In this document: in pieces, positions 24,804 through 32,858 of the stretch
Position numbering within the stretch: the stretch's first letter is position 1
Layout of the letters: each line of letters opens with the position of its first letter
Origin: Mycobacterium sp. shizuoka-1
GTDB taxonomy: Bacteria; Actinomycetota; Actinomycetes; Mycobacteriales; Mycobacteriaceae
Reading direction: 5' to 3'
Length of the DNA stretch: 64,000 bases
Assembly: GCF_002723835.1 (NCBI RefSeq)
Contig: NZ_BEWG01000095.1
Span: forward strand, 1-64,000
Program-made: the position numbers and the translations under genes
The notes under the pieces: generated by a model
What the model was told of the DNA's origin: nothing
Database searches by the model: none
The model's input: the letters and a program-made list of their open reading frames with translations, nothing else

Positions 24804-25006
24804 TGCCACTTGTTCAGGTGACCTTGGCCGCGGGCCGCAGCCCCGAACAACTTCGGACACTGATCAGCAAGATCACCGCCGCGGTGGCGGAGGCGGTCGA
24901 CGCGCCGCCGCCGAACATCCGCGTCGTGCTCTATGAGGTTCCCAAGACCCATTGGGCGGCAGGCGATGTGACATTGCAGGAACGGGCGAATCAGGAGAAG
25001 CCATGA
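24803..25006 (+). CDS. dmpI: 4-oxalocrotonate tautomerase (DmpI-like)
   Basis: A 67-residue tautomerase. The start is fixed at ATG 24803, not the GTG three bases upstream, because the family's catalytic base is the N-terminal proline exposed after Met removal, and here the protein starts M-P-L-V-Q-V. It isomerises 2-hydroxymuconate in the dehydrogenative branch of the meta pathway. The gene overlaps both neighbours by one to four bases. Confidence 0.92.
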   Translation: MPLVQVTLAAGRSPEQLRTLISKITAAVAEAVDAPPPNIRVVLYEVPKTHWAAGDVTLQERANQEKP

Positions 25007-26451
25007 CGGATCTGCCGTTCTTCGGCCATGTGATCGACGGCGTCGAATCGTCTCCGGACAGCGGGCAACGATTCGACTCGATCGATCCCTGGACTCGCCA
25101 GCCGTGGGCCCGGATCGCGTTGGGCGGGAGGCCCGAGGCTGATGCCGCGGTGCGCGCCGCGCGTCAGGCGTTCGACGAGGGACCCTGGCCCCGAATGGGT
25201 TTCACCGAGCGCGGCCGGCTCCTGAATCGCCTCGCTGATCTGCTGGATACGCACACCGACGAGCTGGCCTCGGCGGACTCCCGTGACATGGGCAAACCCA
25301 TCACCCAAGCCCGCCACGACGTGGCGCGATCAGCGCTGAACTTCCGGTTCTTCGCCGACCACGCCAGGCTGTCCACCGGCGAGACGCTGCCGATGGACTC
25401 CGGCCACCACAGCTACACCCGCTTCGAGCCCGCCGGTGTGGTGTCGGCGATCGCGCCGTGGAACTTCCCGCTGATGCTGGAGACCTGGAAGATCGCTCCC
25501 GCCCTGGCGTGGGGCAACACCGTCGTCCTCAAACCGGCCGAGGACACCCCGGCGTCCGCGACCATCATGGCGCGACTGGCGCTGGAGGCGGGCCTGCCAC
25601 CCGGCGTGCTCAACGTCGTGCACGGGTATGGTCCGGACTCGGCTGGGCAGGCCCTGACCGAGAACCCGGACGTAAACCGCATCACGTTCACCGGAGAATC
25701 GGGGACCGGGCGCATCATCGCCAAAGCCGCTGCCGCCAACCTGATCCCGATCAGCTTGGAACTCGGCGGCAAGGGTGCCAACATCGTCTTCGACGACGCG
25801 GACATCGACAACGCCGTGGCGTGGTCGGTCCAGGCGATTTTCCGCAACGCAGGCCAGGTGTGCCTGGCCGGTAGTCGGCTGTTCGTGCATCGCGACATCT
25901 ACGATGCGTTCCTCGATCGTTATGTCGAGGCCGCCGAGAAGTTGGTGATCGGCGATCCTGCCGACGACCGCACCGAGTTCGGGCCGTTGGCATCAGAAGA
26001 GCACTACACCAAGGTGTCTCGCTATCTGGATCTGGTCGAGAGCGAAGGCGGCAAGATCCGCACCGGTGGCCGCGGCGAGGGGTGGGTGGTCAAGCCCACC
26101 GTGGTGACGGATCTGACCGACACCTCGCGGCTGGTGTGTGAAGAGATCTTCGGGCCCGTCGTTGCGGTCCTGCCGTTCGACTCCGAGCGCGAGGCGGTGG
26201 CCCGGGCCAACAACACCCGGTACGGCCTCAACGCGATGATCTTCACCGAGAACCTCAACCGGGCACACCGGGTGTCGGCGCAGCTGACGGCCGGAACCGT
26301 CTGGGTGAACTGCTTTTTCATTCGCGATCTGCGCGCCCCGTTCGGCGGGGTGGGTGACTCGGGCATCGGACGTGAAGGCGGCAACTTCAGCCGCGAGTTC
26401 TTCACCGAGCCCAAGGCCGTGGTCATGCAGATCGCTGCCGACAGCGACTAG
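25003..26451 (+). CDS. dmpC: 2-hydroxymuconic semialdehyde dehydrogenase (DmpC-like)
   Basis: A 482-residue aldehyde dehydrogenase. Motifs: APWNFPLML, ELGGKGANIVF (general-base Glu), NAGQVCLAGSRLF (catalytic Cys near 285) and the C-terminal GGVGDSGIGREGG. Context (tautomerase, decarboxylase, hydratase upstream) identifies it as the NAD-dependent enzyme making 2-hydroxymuconate from the ring-cleavage product. It ends the plus-strand cluster; no acetaldehyde dehydrogenase or aldolase gene follows, and the next gene converges on it two bases away. Confidence 0.92.
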   Translation: MTDLPFFGHVIDGVESSPDSGQRFDSIDPWTRQPWARIALGGRPEADAAVRAARQAFDEGPWPRMGFTERGRLLNRLADLLDTHTDELASADSRDMGKPITQARHDVARSALNFRFFADHARLSTGETLPMDSGHHSYTRFEPAGVVSAIAPWNFPLMLETWKIAPALAWGNTVVLKPAEDTPASATIMARLALEAGLPPGVLNVVHGYGPDSAGQALTENPDVNRITFTGESGTGRIIAKAAAANLIPISLELGGKGANIVFDDADIDNAVAWSVQAIFRNAGQVCLAGSRLFVHRDIYDAFLDRYVEAAEKLVIGDPADDRTEFGPLASEEHYTKVSRYLDLVESEGGKIRTGGRGEGWVVKPTVVTDLTDTSRLVCEEIFGPVVAVLPFDSEREAVARANNTRYGLNAMIFTENLNRAHRVSAQLTAGTVWVNCFFIRDLRAPFGGVGDSGIGREGGNFSREFFTEPKAVVMQIAADSD

Positions 26452-26453
26452 GG

Positions 26454-27452
26454 CTATCCGAAGCTGTCGTAGCGGATTCGGTTGAGCTGTATTCCGGCCG
26501 CGGTCAGCTGCGCGGTCACTGAGTTGGTCATCACAGGCGGCCCGGCGATGTAGAACTCGGCCTCGGCCAGGTCGGGCAGCCTGGGTTCCAGGGCATGGGT
26601 GACCAGTCCTTCCACCCCGTTCCACCCGGCGTGAGCCGTCGTCAAGGCTCCGACCAACTCGGCGTCCGGCAGCTGCTCGATCAGAACTGCGAGATCCTGC
26701 CAGCACACCAGCTCATCGTGGATGTTGGCGCCGTAGACAACCCGCACCGGCCGGTCCGCACCGGCTGCGGCCAGACCGCGCAGCATTCCGAGGATGGGTG
26801 CGATACCGGTGCCCCCGGCCACCAGGCACACCGGGTGGTCACCATCGCGAATCCACATGTCACCGTACGGCATTTCGAGGTAGATGCCCGATCCTCGGGC
26901 CAGCGCGGAGACCGCTTCGCTGCCCTCGTGACCGGCATAGCGCTTCATGACGAACTCGACCTCGGTGGACCCGGGTCGGTTCGACATGGAGTAGCAGCGG
27001 CGCAGCCCGTCGCCGAGTTCGAGGACGGCGTGCTGACCTTCGTGGAAGGACGCGGGTGAATCAAGGGTGAAGACCAGGCGGAAGATGGCGGGCCCGATCT
27101 CCCGGCGTTCGGTGAGCACCGCCGGATACCGCTGCGTGGCCAGTCCGTCGCGGGCCGCGGCCTCGACCCAGGTCGGTTTCACCACCAAGTCCGACTTCGC
27201 TGTGCTCTGACAGGCCAGGATGCGGTTGCGGCGGGCGTCGCGCGGACTGATCGCGGGTGCGCCGGTGAACAGCGTCTGGGCCTCACCGTCGACGAGCGTC
27301 ATCTTGCAGGTGCCGCAACTGCCCCAGCCACATTCGAACGGAATCCACACCCCGGCGCGCAGCGCTGCACCCAGGATCCGTTCGCCCTCGACCACCTCGA
27401 AACACGTGTCCGTGCCCGCGATGGCGACGTGGTGCACTGCCTCGTGTGCCAT
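26454..27452 (-). CDS. [2Fe-2S]/FAD oxidoreductase, candidate reductase for the tmo-type enzyme
   Basis: A 332-residue reductase with an N-terminal plant-type ferredoxin domain (CGWGSCGTC and distal CQS), then FAD (RCYSMSN) and NAD (AGGTGIAPILGML; AGPPVMTNSV) domains, the architecture of TmoF/DmpP. The ATG at 27452 is chosen because GGAAGGGA precedes it; an upstream extension would include the operator. The phenol hydroxylase already has DmpP, whereas the tmo-like operon has a Rieske ferredoxin but no reductase. This gene shares the island operator (27514-27532), so it is the likely missing component. That pairing is inference. Confidence 0.85.
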   Translation of the reverse strand: MAHEAVHHVAIAGTDTCFEVVEGERILGAALRAGVWIPFECGWGSCGTCKMTLVDGEAQTLFTGAPAISPRDARRNRILACQSTAKSDLVVKPTWVEAAARDGLATQRYPAVLTERREIGPAIFRLVFTLDSPASFHEGQHAVLELGDGLRRCYSMSNRPGSTEVEFVMKRYAGHEGSEAVSALARGSGIYLEMPYGDMWIRDGDHPVCLVAGGTGIAPILGMLRGLAAAGADRPVRVVYGANIHDELVCWQDLAVLIEQLPDAELVGALTTAHAGWNGVEGLVTHALEPRLPDLAEAEFYIAGPPVMTNSVTAQLTAAGIQLNRIRYDSFG

Positions 27453-27513
27453 CGCGATCCCTTCCGCCTCGACCAGAAGAACTGTGGCAAGGCGCTGCGG
27501 GCGGGCGGGCGAT

Positions 27514-27532
27514 CGTTCCGCGCCACGGAACG
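27514..27532. promoter_or_regulatory. IclR-type operator box 6 upstream of the orphan reductase
   Basis: Perfect palindrome CGTTCCG-CGCCA-CGGAACG, 62 bases before the reductase ATG on the minus strand. It ties this gene to the same regulon as the oxygenase clusters although it is transcribed in the opposite direction from the meta-pathway genes. Confidence 0.75.
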
Positions 27533-27551
27533 CCGAGTGGCCGTGGCGCAC

Positions 27552-27607
27552 CGACAGTAACGCCACGGTGGGAAAATCCGCGATCTCGCGCCGTGGCGTT
27601 ACTGTCG
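27552..27607. repeat. Perfect 17-bp inverted repeat between lipoprotein and reductase genes
   Basis: CGACAGTAACGCCACGG at 27552-27568 is perfectly inverted at 27591-27607, with a 22-base loop. It begins 15 bases beyond the lipoprotein stop in the direction of transcription and may be its terminator, though no T-run follows. It also lies at the right edge of the aromatic island and may be a dispersed mycobacterial palindromic repeat. Confidence 0.8.
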
Positions 27608-27621
27608 CGCGAAGCCTGAAC

Positions 27622-28257
27622 TCAGGTCAGGTTGTTCTTGACCTGGGTGTCCTGCATCGTGGCGATGGCCAGGGCGGTGTCGTTTTGCACCGGGTCGTTC
27701 GGCTCGCTGGAGAACTCGACGTTCACCAGCGCCTTGCCCTGGGTGAAGTACACCTCGGTGATCGCCTTCGTGCCATCCGGCGACTTGCCGGCGGCGATGA
27801 TGCCGTTGCCGCCGTCACCGACTTCGGCGGGTTGCGGGGCGGCGTCAACTTCCTTGGGCAGCTCTGCCTTGGCCGAGTCCAGCGCCTTGAGCGCCCCGGC
27901 GGCGTCCTCGCTCACGACGATGGCGAAGACGATCGTCTCGTTCTTGCCGGGGTTGGTCATCGTCTGGACGACGCCGTTCAGACCGTTCGGATTGATGGTG
28001 GGTTCGCTCGCGACGAAGCTCGGGTCGATGTCCGAAGCCTTGAGGAGCAGTTTGCTGTAGTCACCGGCTGGGGCGGCGGTCGCTTCGGCACTCGTGGTCT
28101 CCGAAGCGGTTTCCGACGAGGTCGCTGCCGCCGAGGACGCCGAGGACGAGGAGGACGACGACGACTCTTTTTCGTCGCTGCTGCAGCCGACCGCGGCGGT
28201 GCCCATCAGCAATGCGACACCGATCAAGCCGACCGTAGAGGCCTGCGCGATGTTCAT
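27622..28257 (-). CDS. Putative lipoprotein with Ser-rich linker
   Basis: A 211-residue protein with a lipoprotein signal: hydrophobic segment about residues 7-23 and lipobox A-V-G-C at Cys25. A Ser/Ala/Glu/Thr-rich linker (about 26-65) precedes a globular domain of about 145 residues with DPSFVASEPTINPNGLNG and VYFTQGKALVNVEF. It is probably anchored to the outer face of the cell membrane. Function not recognised. AGGAAACC precedes the ATG at 28257. It lies at the junction between the aromatic island and the resumed steroid locus. Confidence 0.85.
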   Translation of the reverse strand: MNIAQASTVGLIGVALLMGTAAVGCSSDEKESSSSSSSSASSAAATSSETASETTSAEATAAPAGDYSKLLLKASDIDPSFVASEPTINPNGLNGVVQTMTNPGKNETIVFAIVVSEDAAGALKALDSAKAELPKEVDAAPQPAEVGDGGNGIIAAGKSPDGTKAITEVYFTQGKALVNVEFSSEPNDPVQNDTALAIATMQDTQVKNNLT

Positions 28258-28389
28258 GTGGTTTCCTTCCGTAGCGGCATGAAAGTTTGCCTCGCCTAAG
28301 TTCCTACAGTGGCGAGGACCACATGCGCGACGTTATGGAAAAACTCGACGTCCACCGCGCATCGCTTCGTGGCCTGGTCGGCCGGGGGT

Positions 28390-29250
28390 TCAGACCGGGA
28401 TCAGCTCCACATCGGAGAGCACCACGGCGTCGTCGCGGCTCGGCGCGGTGACCACGCCGACGTAGCGGCCGTCGTCCTTCCACACATTGACCTTGATGGT
28501 CTCGCCGGGGTAGACGACGCCGGCGAAGCGGGCGCCGTAGGTCTGCACGGCCGACACGTCGGCGTCCAGCAGGGTGTCCACCAGCGCCTTGCACGTCATC
28601 CCGTACGTGCACAGGCCGTGCAGGATGGGCTTCGGAAAGCCCGCCGCCGCAGCGAATTCGGGATCGGAGTGCAGCGGATTGCGGTCACCGCACAGCCGGT
28701 ACAGCAGCGCCTGCTGGGGCAGCACCGGCACCGAGATCTCGTAGTCCGGTGCGCGATCCGGGGCGGCCACCGAGGTCGACGGGCCGCGCTCACCGCCGAA
28801 GCCGCCTTCGCCGCGGGCGAAGATCGACCGCTTGGTGGTCCACAACAGGTTGCCGTCGGGATCGGTCACCGTCGACTCGCTGACGATGACCGCCGCCTTG
28901 CCCTTGTCCCAGATCTCGGTAAATCGCTGGACTGAGCGCGCGGTGCCGCTGGGCGGCAGCGGGGCCGGCACCGTCACTGCTTCGCTGGCGTGCAGGACCT
29001 TGCTCAGTTCGATCTCGATGCCGGGGAACTTCACTTCGGGGGGCTCGGTCATATGGAAACTGGCCGCCACGTTGCCGAAGGTGGGCAGCACCTGCGGGGT
29101 GCGGTCGACGAGATAACGCAGCTCCTTGGCGTCCATCGGATCCGCGCCTGCGCCCAGCCCCAGGTGATAGAGCTGCACATCGCTACTCGTCCAGGAGAAC
29201 TCGACGGGTTCCAGCTCGGCACCGAGCGCGACGGACAGATCGATCGGCAT
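28390..29250 (-). CDS. hsd4B: Steroid enoyl-CoA hydratase, double-hotdog (Rv3538-like)
   Basis: A 286-residue double-hotdog MaoC protein, homologous to Rv3538 (hsd4B, also called ChsH3). The C-terminal hydratase-2 motif reads LLYRLCGDRNPLHSDPEFAAAAGFPKPILHG, with Asp and His of the catalytic pair. It hydrates steroid side-chain enoyl-CoA esters. The ATG at 29250 is chosen because GGGAAGGGC precedes it; it lies one base after the kstD stop. Synteny with M. tuberculosis (hsd4B-kstD, divergent hsaEGF) resumes here. The 132 bases between it and the lipoprotein gene hold nothing I recognise beyond the lipoprotein's ribosome-binding site. Confidence 0.9.
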   Translation of the reverse strand: MPIDLSVALGAELEPVEFSWTSSDVQLYHLGLGAGADPMDAKELRYLVDRTPQVLPTFGNVAASFHMTEPPEVKFPGIEIELSKVLHASEAVTVPAPLPPSGTARSVQRFTEIWDKGKAAVIVSESTVTDPDGNLLWTTKRSIFARGEGGFGGERGPSTSVAAPDRAPDYEISVPVLPQQALLYRLCGDRNPLHSDPEFAAAAGFPKPILHGLCTYGMTCKALVDTLLDADVSAVQTYGARFAGVVYPGETIKVNVWKDDGRYVGVVTAPSRDDAVVLSDVELIPV

Positions 29251-29251
29251 G

Positions 29252-30934
29252 TCAGCCCTTCCCTGCAATGTGGAGCGCCGCCAGATACCCGAACGCCATC
29301 GCGGGGCCGATGGTGCCGCCGGGGCCGGGATAAGTGTGACCCATCACCGGCGCGCTGACGTTACCGGCCGCGTACAGGCCCTCGATCACCGAGCCGTCGT
29401 CACGCAGCGCCCGGCCGTGGACATCGGTGCGGACGCCGCCCTTGGTCCCCAGGTCACCCGGAACCATCTTCGCGGCGTAGAACGGCCCGTTCTTGATCTC
29501 GCCGAGGTTGGGGTTGGGCTTGTTGGTGGGATCGCCGTAGTAGCGGTCGTAGGCGCTCTCGCCGCGGTGGAAGTCCTCATCCTTGCCCGAGCGGGCGAAG
29601 CCGTTGAACCGCTCGACGGTCGCCAGGAAGGCATCGGCCGGCAGTCCGGTGACCTTGGCCAGCTCGTCGAGGGTGTCGGCCTTGACGATGACACCCGATT
29701 CCATCCACTTCTTCGGAATCCGTTGTCCGGGCTGCAATCCCGCGAAGATGTAGCGGTCGCGGTACTGCTGGTCGAACACCAGCCACGCAGGCACATTCTC
29801 GCCGGGTCCGGGCCCCTGGCCGTACTGGCCGCCGTACATGTGATGGCAGGCCTCGACGTAGGGCATCGATTCGTTCATGAACCGCTTGCCCGCCAGGTTG
29901 ACGATGATCGAGCCGGGGGAGTTGCGCTCCGACAGCGCGAACCACGGAGCGCCGACCAGCGGGACGGTCGGCCCCCACCAGGCGTCCTCCATCAGATCCA
30001 GTGCCGCGCCGAGTTTCTCGGCCGCCACGATCCCGTCGCCGGTGTTGGCCGCCGCGCCCACCGTCCATTCGGTGGTGATCGGAGCGCGCTGGTACTTCAC
30101 CCGCATCTGCTCGTTGTGCTCGAAGCCGCCGCTGCCCAGGATGACGCCACGGCGGGCGCGGATCAGTTGCGGGTCAGCGGCTTCCGGGCCGGTCGTATCC
30201 CGCACATAGATCCCGCGCACGACGCCGTCCTCGACGTAGAGGTCGGTCAGCGCGGTGTTGAGCAGTACCGGAACACCGGCCTGTTGCAGGCCGATGCGCA
30301 GGGGAGCGATCAACGCGCGGCCCATGCCCACCAGGTTCTTGCCGCGGGCGTTGGCCCATACGGTGCGGGCGCCGACCTTCAGGCTGCGCAGCACCCCGCG
30401 GGGATGGCGCTTCAGCTGGTTGAGCCGCATGTAATCCTGCTGCATGACAACGACATTGAGCGGCACCTTGCCGTAGGCGGGCTCCAGGAACTTCTCGTCG
30501 GGGCCCAGCTTCTTGGCGTCGAACGGCTTGGGTTCCACCGAGCGCCCACCGGCTCTGCCGCCCGGTGCCTCGGGGTAGTAGTCGGAGTAGCCGGGCACCC
30601 AGCACAGCTTCAGCGGCGTGTGCTTGAGCACGAACGACAGCATTTCCGGGCCGCGCTCGAGGTAGGTGTCGATGCGCTCCGGCTCGACCACGTCACCGAT
30701 GATCGTGTGCAGATAGGTCCGAGCGGCCTGGGCGGTGTCGGTCACCCCGTCGCGCTTGAGGATCTCGTTGTTGGGGATCCACACACCGCCACCCGAGCGG
30801 GCGGTCGAGCCGCCGAAGTGTGCGGCCTTCTCGACGACGACTGCCGATAATCCCTGGTGAGCGGCGGTCAGTGCGGCGACCATGCCGGCAGCACCACTTC
30901 CGACGACGACGACGTCGAACTCCTGAGCTGTCAT
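29252..30934 (-). CDS. kstD: 3-ketosteroid delta1-dehydrogenase KstD
   Basis: A 560-residue FAD flavoprotein. The dinucleotide fold is at the N-terminus (VVVVGSGAAGMVAALTAA) with the second FAD motif near the C-terminus (GLYAAGNVSAPVMGHTYPGPGGTIGPAMAFGY). It introduces the C1-C2 double bond into androstenedione-type steroids, preparing ring B opening together with KshAB. The KstR operator ends only two bases before the ATG, leaving no room for a ribosome-binding site, so the message is probably leaderless. Corresponds to Rv3537. Confidence 0.95.
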   Translation of the reverse strand: MTAQEFDVVVVGSGAAGMVAALTAAHQGLSAVVVEKAAHFGGSTARSGGGVWIPNNEILKRDGVTDTAQAARTYLHTIIGDVVEPERIDTYLERGPEMLSFVLKHTPLKLCWVPGYSDYYPEAPGGRAGGRSVEPKPFDAKKLGPDEKFLEPAYGKVPLNVVVMQQDYMRLNQLKRHPRGVLRSLKVGARTVWANARGKNLVGMGRALIAPLRIGLQQAGVPVLLNTALTDLYVEDGVVRGIYVRDTTGPEAADPQLIRARRGVILGSGGFEHNEQMRVKYQRAPITTEWTVGAAANTGDGIVAAEKLGAALDLMEDAWWGPTVPLVGAPWFALSERNSPGSIIVNLAGKRFMNESMPYVEACHHMYGGQYGQGPGPGENVPAWLVFDQQYRDRYIFAGLQPGQRIPKKWMESGVIVKADTLDELAKVTGLPADAFLATVERFNGFARSGKDEDFHRGESAYDRYYGDPTNKPNPNLGEIKNGPFYAAKMVPGDLGTKGGVRTDVHGRALRDDGSVIEGLYAAGNVSAPVMGHTYPGPGGTIGPAMAFGYLAALHIAGKG

Positions 30935-30936
30935 AC

Positions 30937-30950
30937 TAGAACACGTTATA
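30937..30950. promoter_or_regulatory. KstR operator between kstD and hsaE
   Basis: TAGAACACGTTATA, a full match to TnnAACnnGTTnnA, extended to CTAGAACACGTTATAG. It sits immediately before kstD (minus) and is 139 bases from hsaE (plus), so it could control both. Confidence 0.9.
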
Positions 30951-30970
30951 GAATTGCCCCGTCCGGGCGC
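30949..30970 (+). repeat. Direct repeat, copy 1 (kstD-hsaE region)
   Basis: TAGAATTGCCCC followed by GTCCGGGCGC matches 19 of 22 bases with copy 2 at 31029-31050, exactly 80 bases away. The TAGAAT at its start resembles a -10 hexamer. It partly overlaps the KstR operator. Confidence 0.6.
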
Positions 30971-30982
30971 TACTGACCCCTC

Positions 30983-31001
30983 CTTTCCGGTCAGCGGAAC
31001 G
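30983..31001. promoter_or_regulatory. IclR-type operator box 7 upstream of steroid hsaE
   Basis: CTTTCCG-GTCAG-CGGAACG, one mismatch to the aromatic-island consensus, located between the KstR operator and hsaE (88 bases before its ATG). It suggests that hsaE-hsaG-hsaF also respond to the aromatic regulator. Confidence 0.6.
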
Positions 31002-31028
31002 CTTACCCCGCCGGCCTCCGGACAGCAC

Positions 31029-31050
31029 TAGAATTGCCCGCACCGGGCGC
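31029..31050 (+). repeat. Direct repeat, copy 2, possible hsaE promoter -10 region
   Basis: TAGAATTGCCCG followed by CACCGGGCGC, the partner of 30949-30970. TAGAAT lies 60 bases before the hsaE ATG and downstream of operator box 7, a sensible place for a -10 element. The duplication may give two promoters, one behind each operator. Confidence 0.55.
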
Positions 31051-31088
31051 CGTTCGCCCCGGTCACACCGACGATGGGACTCCCGGGA

Positions 31089-31874
31089 ATGTTGAGCGTT
31101 TCGACGCGCGACGAACTTGCCGCCGACCTTGCCGAAGCGGAGCGCACGCGCGTCCCCATGACGCCGCTGACCGCGAATCACCCCGATATCGACGTGGTCG
31201 ACGCCTACGAGATCCAGCTCATCAACATCCGGCAGCGGATCGCCGAAGGCGCCCGGGTGGTCGGCCACAAGGTGGGCCTGTCGTCGGAAGCCATGCAGAA
31301 GATGATGGGTGTCGACGAGCCCGATTACGGTCACCTGCTGGCCGATATGGAGGTGTTCGAGGACAAGCCGGTGCCCGCGGGGCGCTACCTGTTCCCGCGG
31401 GTCGAGGTCGAGGTCGGGTTCATCCTCGCCGACGACCTGCCCGGTGCGGGCTGCACCGAGGACGACGTGTTGGCCGCCACGGCGGCCTTCGCCCCGGCGA
31501 TCGAACTCATCGACACCCGGATCACGGACTGGAAGATCGCGCTGTGCGACACCATCGCCGACAATGCGTCGTCGGCGGGCTACGTGCTGGGCAAGGAGCG
31601 GGTGTCGCCCAAGGACGTGGATATCAAAGCCATCGACGCGGTGCTCACCCGCAACGGCGAGGTGGTTGCCGAGGGCCGCAGCGATGCCGTGCTGGGCAAT
31701 CCGGTCACCGCGGTCGCCTGGCTGGCCCGCAAGGTGGAGAGCTTCGGTGTACGGCTGAAGGCCGGCGACATCGTGCTTCCGGGGTCGTGCACCCGGGCCA
31801 TCGACGCCCGCCCCGGAGACCACTTCGTCGCCGACTTCGCCGGGCTGGGTTCAGTCCGGTTGTCATTCGAATAA
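31089..31874 (+). CDS. hsaE: 2-hydroxyhexa-2,4-dienoate hydratase HsaE
   Basis: A 261-residue hydratase very close to Rv3536c (RDELAADLAEAER; GHKVGLSSEAMQKMMGVDEPDYGHLL; IELIDTRITDWKIALCDTIADNASSAGYVLG). It hydrates the dienoate released from the steroid A/B rings to 4-hydroxy-2-oxohexanoate. It is a paralogue of the hydratase at 23191. The ATG at 31089 is chosen by comparison with M. tuberculosis; ATG 31074 is possible. First gene of hsaE-hsaG-hsaF, with both a KstR site and an IclR-type box upstream. Confidence 0.93.
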   Translation: MLSVSTRDELAADLAEAERTRVPMTPLTANHPDIDVVDAYEIQLINIRQRIAEGARVVGHKVGLSSEAMQKMMGVDEPDYGHLLADMEVFEDKPVPAGRYLFPRVEVEVGFILADDLPGAGCTEDDVLAATAAFAPAIELIDTRITDWKIALCDTIADNASSAGYVLGKERVSPKDVDIKAIDAVLTRNGEVVAEGRSDAVLGNPVTAVAWLARKVESFGVRLKAGDIVLPGSCTRAIDARPGDHFVADFAGLGSVRLSFE

Positions 31875-31886
31875 GAGGAGCACCTC

Positions 31887-32804
31887 ATGCCCCAGAAGAG
31901 TTCGGTTGCCATCGTCGGGTCGGGCAACATCAGCACCGACCTGCTCTACAAGCTCCTGCGTTCGGACTGGCTCGAACCGCGCTGGATGATCGGCATCGAC
32001 CCGGAGAGCGAGGGCCTGGCGCGGGCCCGCAAGCTGGGCCTGGAAACCAGCCACGAGGGTGTCGACTGGCTACTGGCGCAGTCGGAGAAGCCTGACCTGG
32101 TGTTCGAGGCGACCAGCGCCTACGTGCACAAGGCCGCCGCCCCGCGCTATGCCGAGGCCGGCATCCGGGCGATCGACCTGACTCCGGCCGCGGTCGGCCC
32201 CGGGGTGATCCCGCCGGCGAACCTGCGCCAGCACCTGGACGCCCCGAACGTCAACATGGTCACCTGCGGGGGCCAGGCCACGATCCCGATGGTCTACGCC
32301 GTGAGCCGCGTCGTCGACGTGCCCTACGCCGAGATCGTGGCGTCGGTGTCCTCGGCATCGGCGGGACCGGGCACCCGGGCCAACATCGACGAGTTCACCA
32401 AGACGACCAGCGCGGGCGTCGAGGTCATCGGTGGCGCCAAGCGGGGCAAGGCGATCATCATCCTGAACCCGGCGGATCCGCCGATGATCATGCGCGACAC
32501 CATCTTCTGCGCGATTCCCGAGGACGCCGACCGGGACGCCATCACACAGTCGATCAAGGACGTGGTCGCCGAGGTTCAGACCTACGTGCCCGGCTATCGG
32601 TTGCTCAACGAGCCGCAGTTCGACGAACCGTCGGTGGTCAACGGCGGCAATTTCGTGGTCACCACATTCGTGGAGGTCGAGGGTGCCGGGGACTACCTGC
32701 CGCCCTACGCTGGAAATCTGGACATCATGACCGCCGCGGCCACCAAGGTCGGCGAAGAAATCGCTAAAGAGCGCGCATCGGTCTCGGGAGGTGCACAAGC
32801 ATGA
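31887..32804 (+). CDS. hsaG: Acylating acetaldehyde/propionaldehyde dehydrogenase HsaG
   Basis: A 305-residue CoA-acylating aldehyde dehydrogenase (Rv3535c, DmpF/BphJ family). The NAD-binding start is VAIVGSGNISTDLLYKLL and the catalytic Cys lies in NMVTCGGQATIPM (about residue 130). It takes aldehyde channelled from HsaF and yields acyl-CoA: propionyl-CoA in steroid catabolism and acetyl-CoA if fed from phenol. It is the only such enzyme in the window, so it may serve both pathways. AGAGGAG precedes its ATG. Confidence 0.94.
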   Translation: MPQKSSVAIVGSGNISTDLLYKLLRSDWLEPRWMIGIDPESEGLARARKLGLETSHEGVDWLLAQSEKPDLVFEATSAYVHKAAAPRYAEAGIRAIDLTPAAVGPGVIPPANLRQHLDAPNVNMVTCGGQATIPMVYAVSRVVDVPYAEIVASVSSASAGPGTRANIDEFTKTTSAGVEVIGGAKRGKAIIILNPADPPMIMRDTIFCAIPEDADRDAITQSIKDVVAEVQTYVPGYRLLNEPQFDEPSVVNGGNFVVTTFVEVEGAGDYLPPYAGNLDIMTAAATKVGEEIAKERASVSGGAQA

Positions 32805-32858
32805 GTCGCGCGATCGACGATGCAGAGCGAGGCACGAGCGATGAGGAGGAGACGCGCC

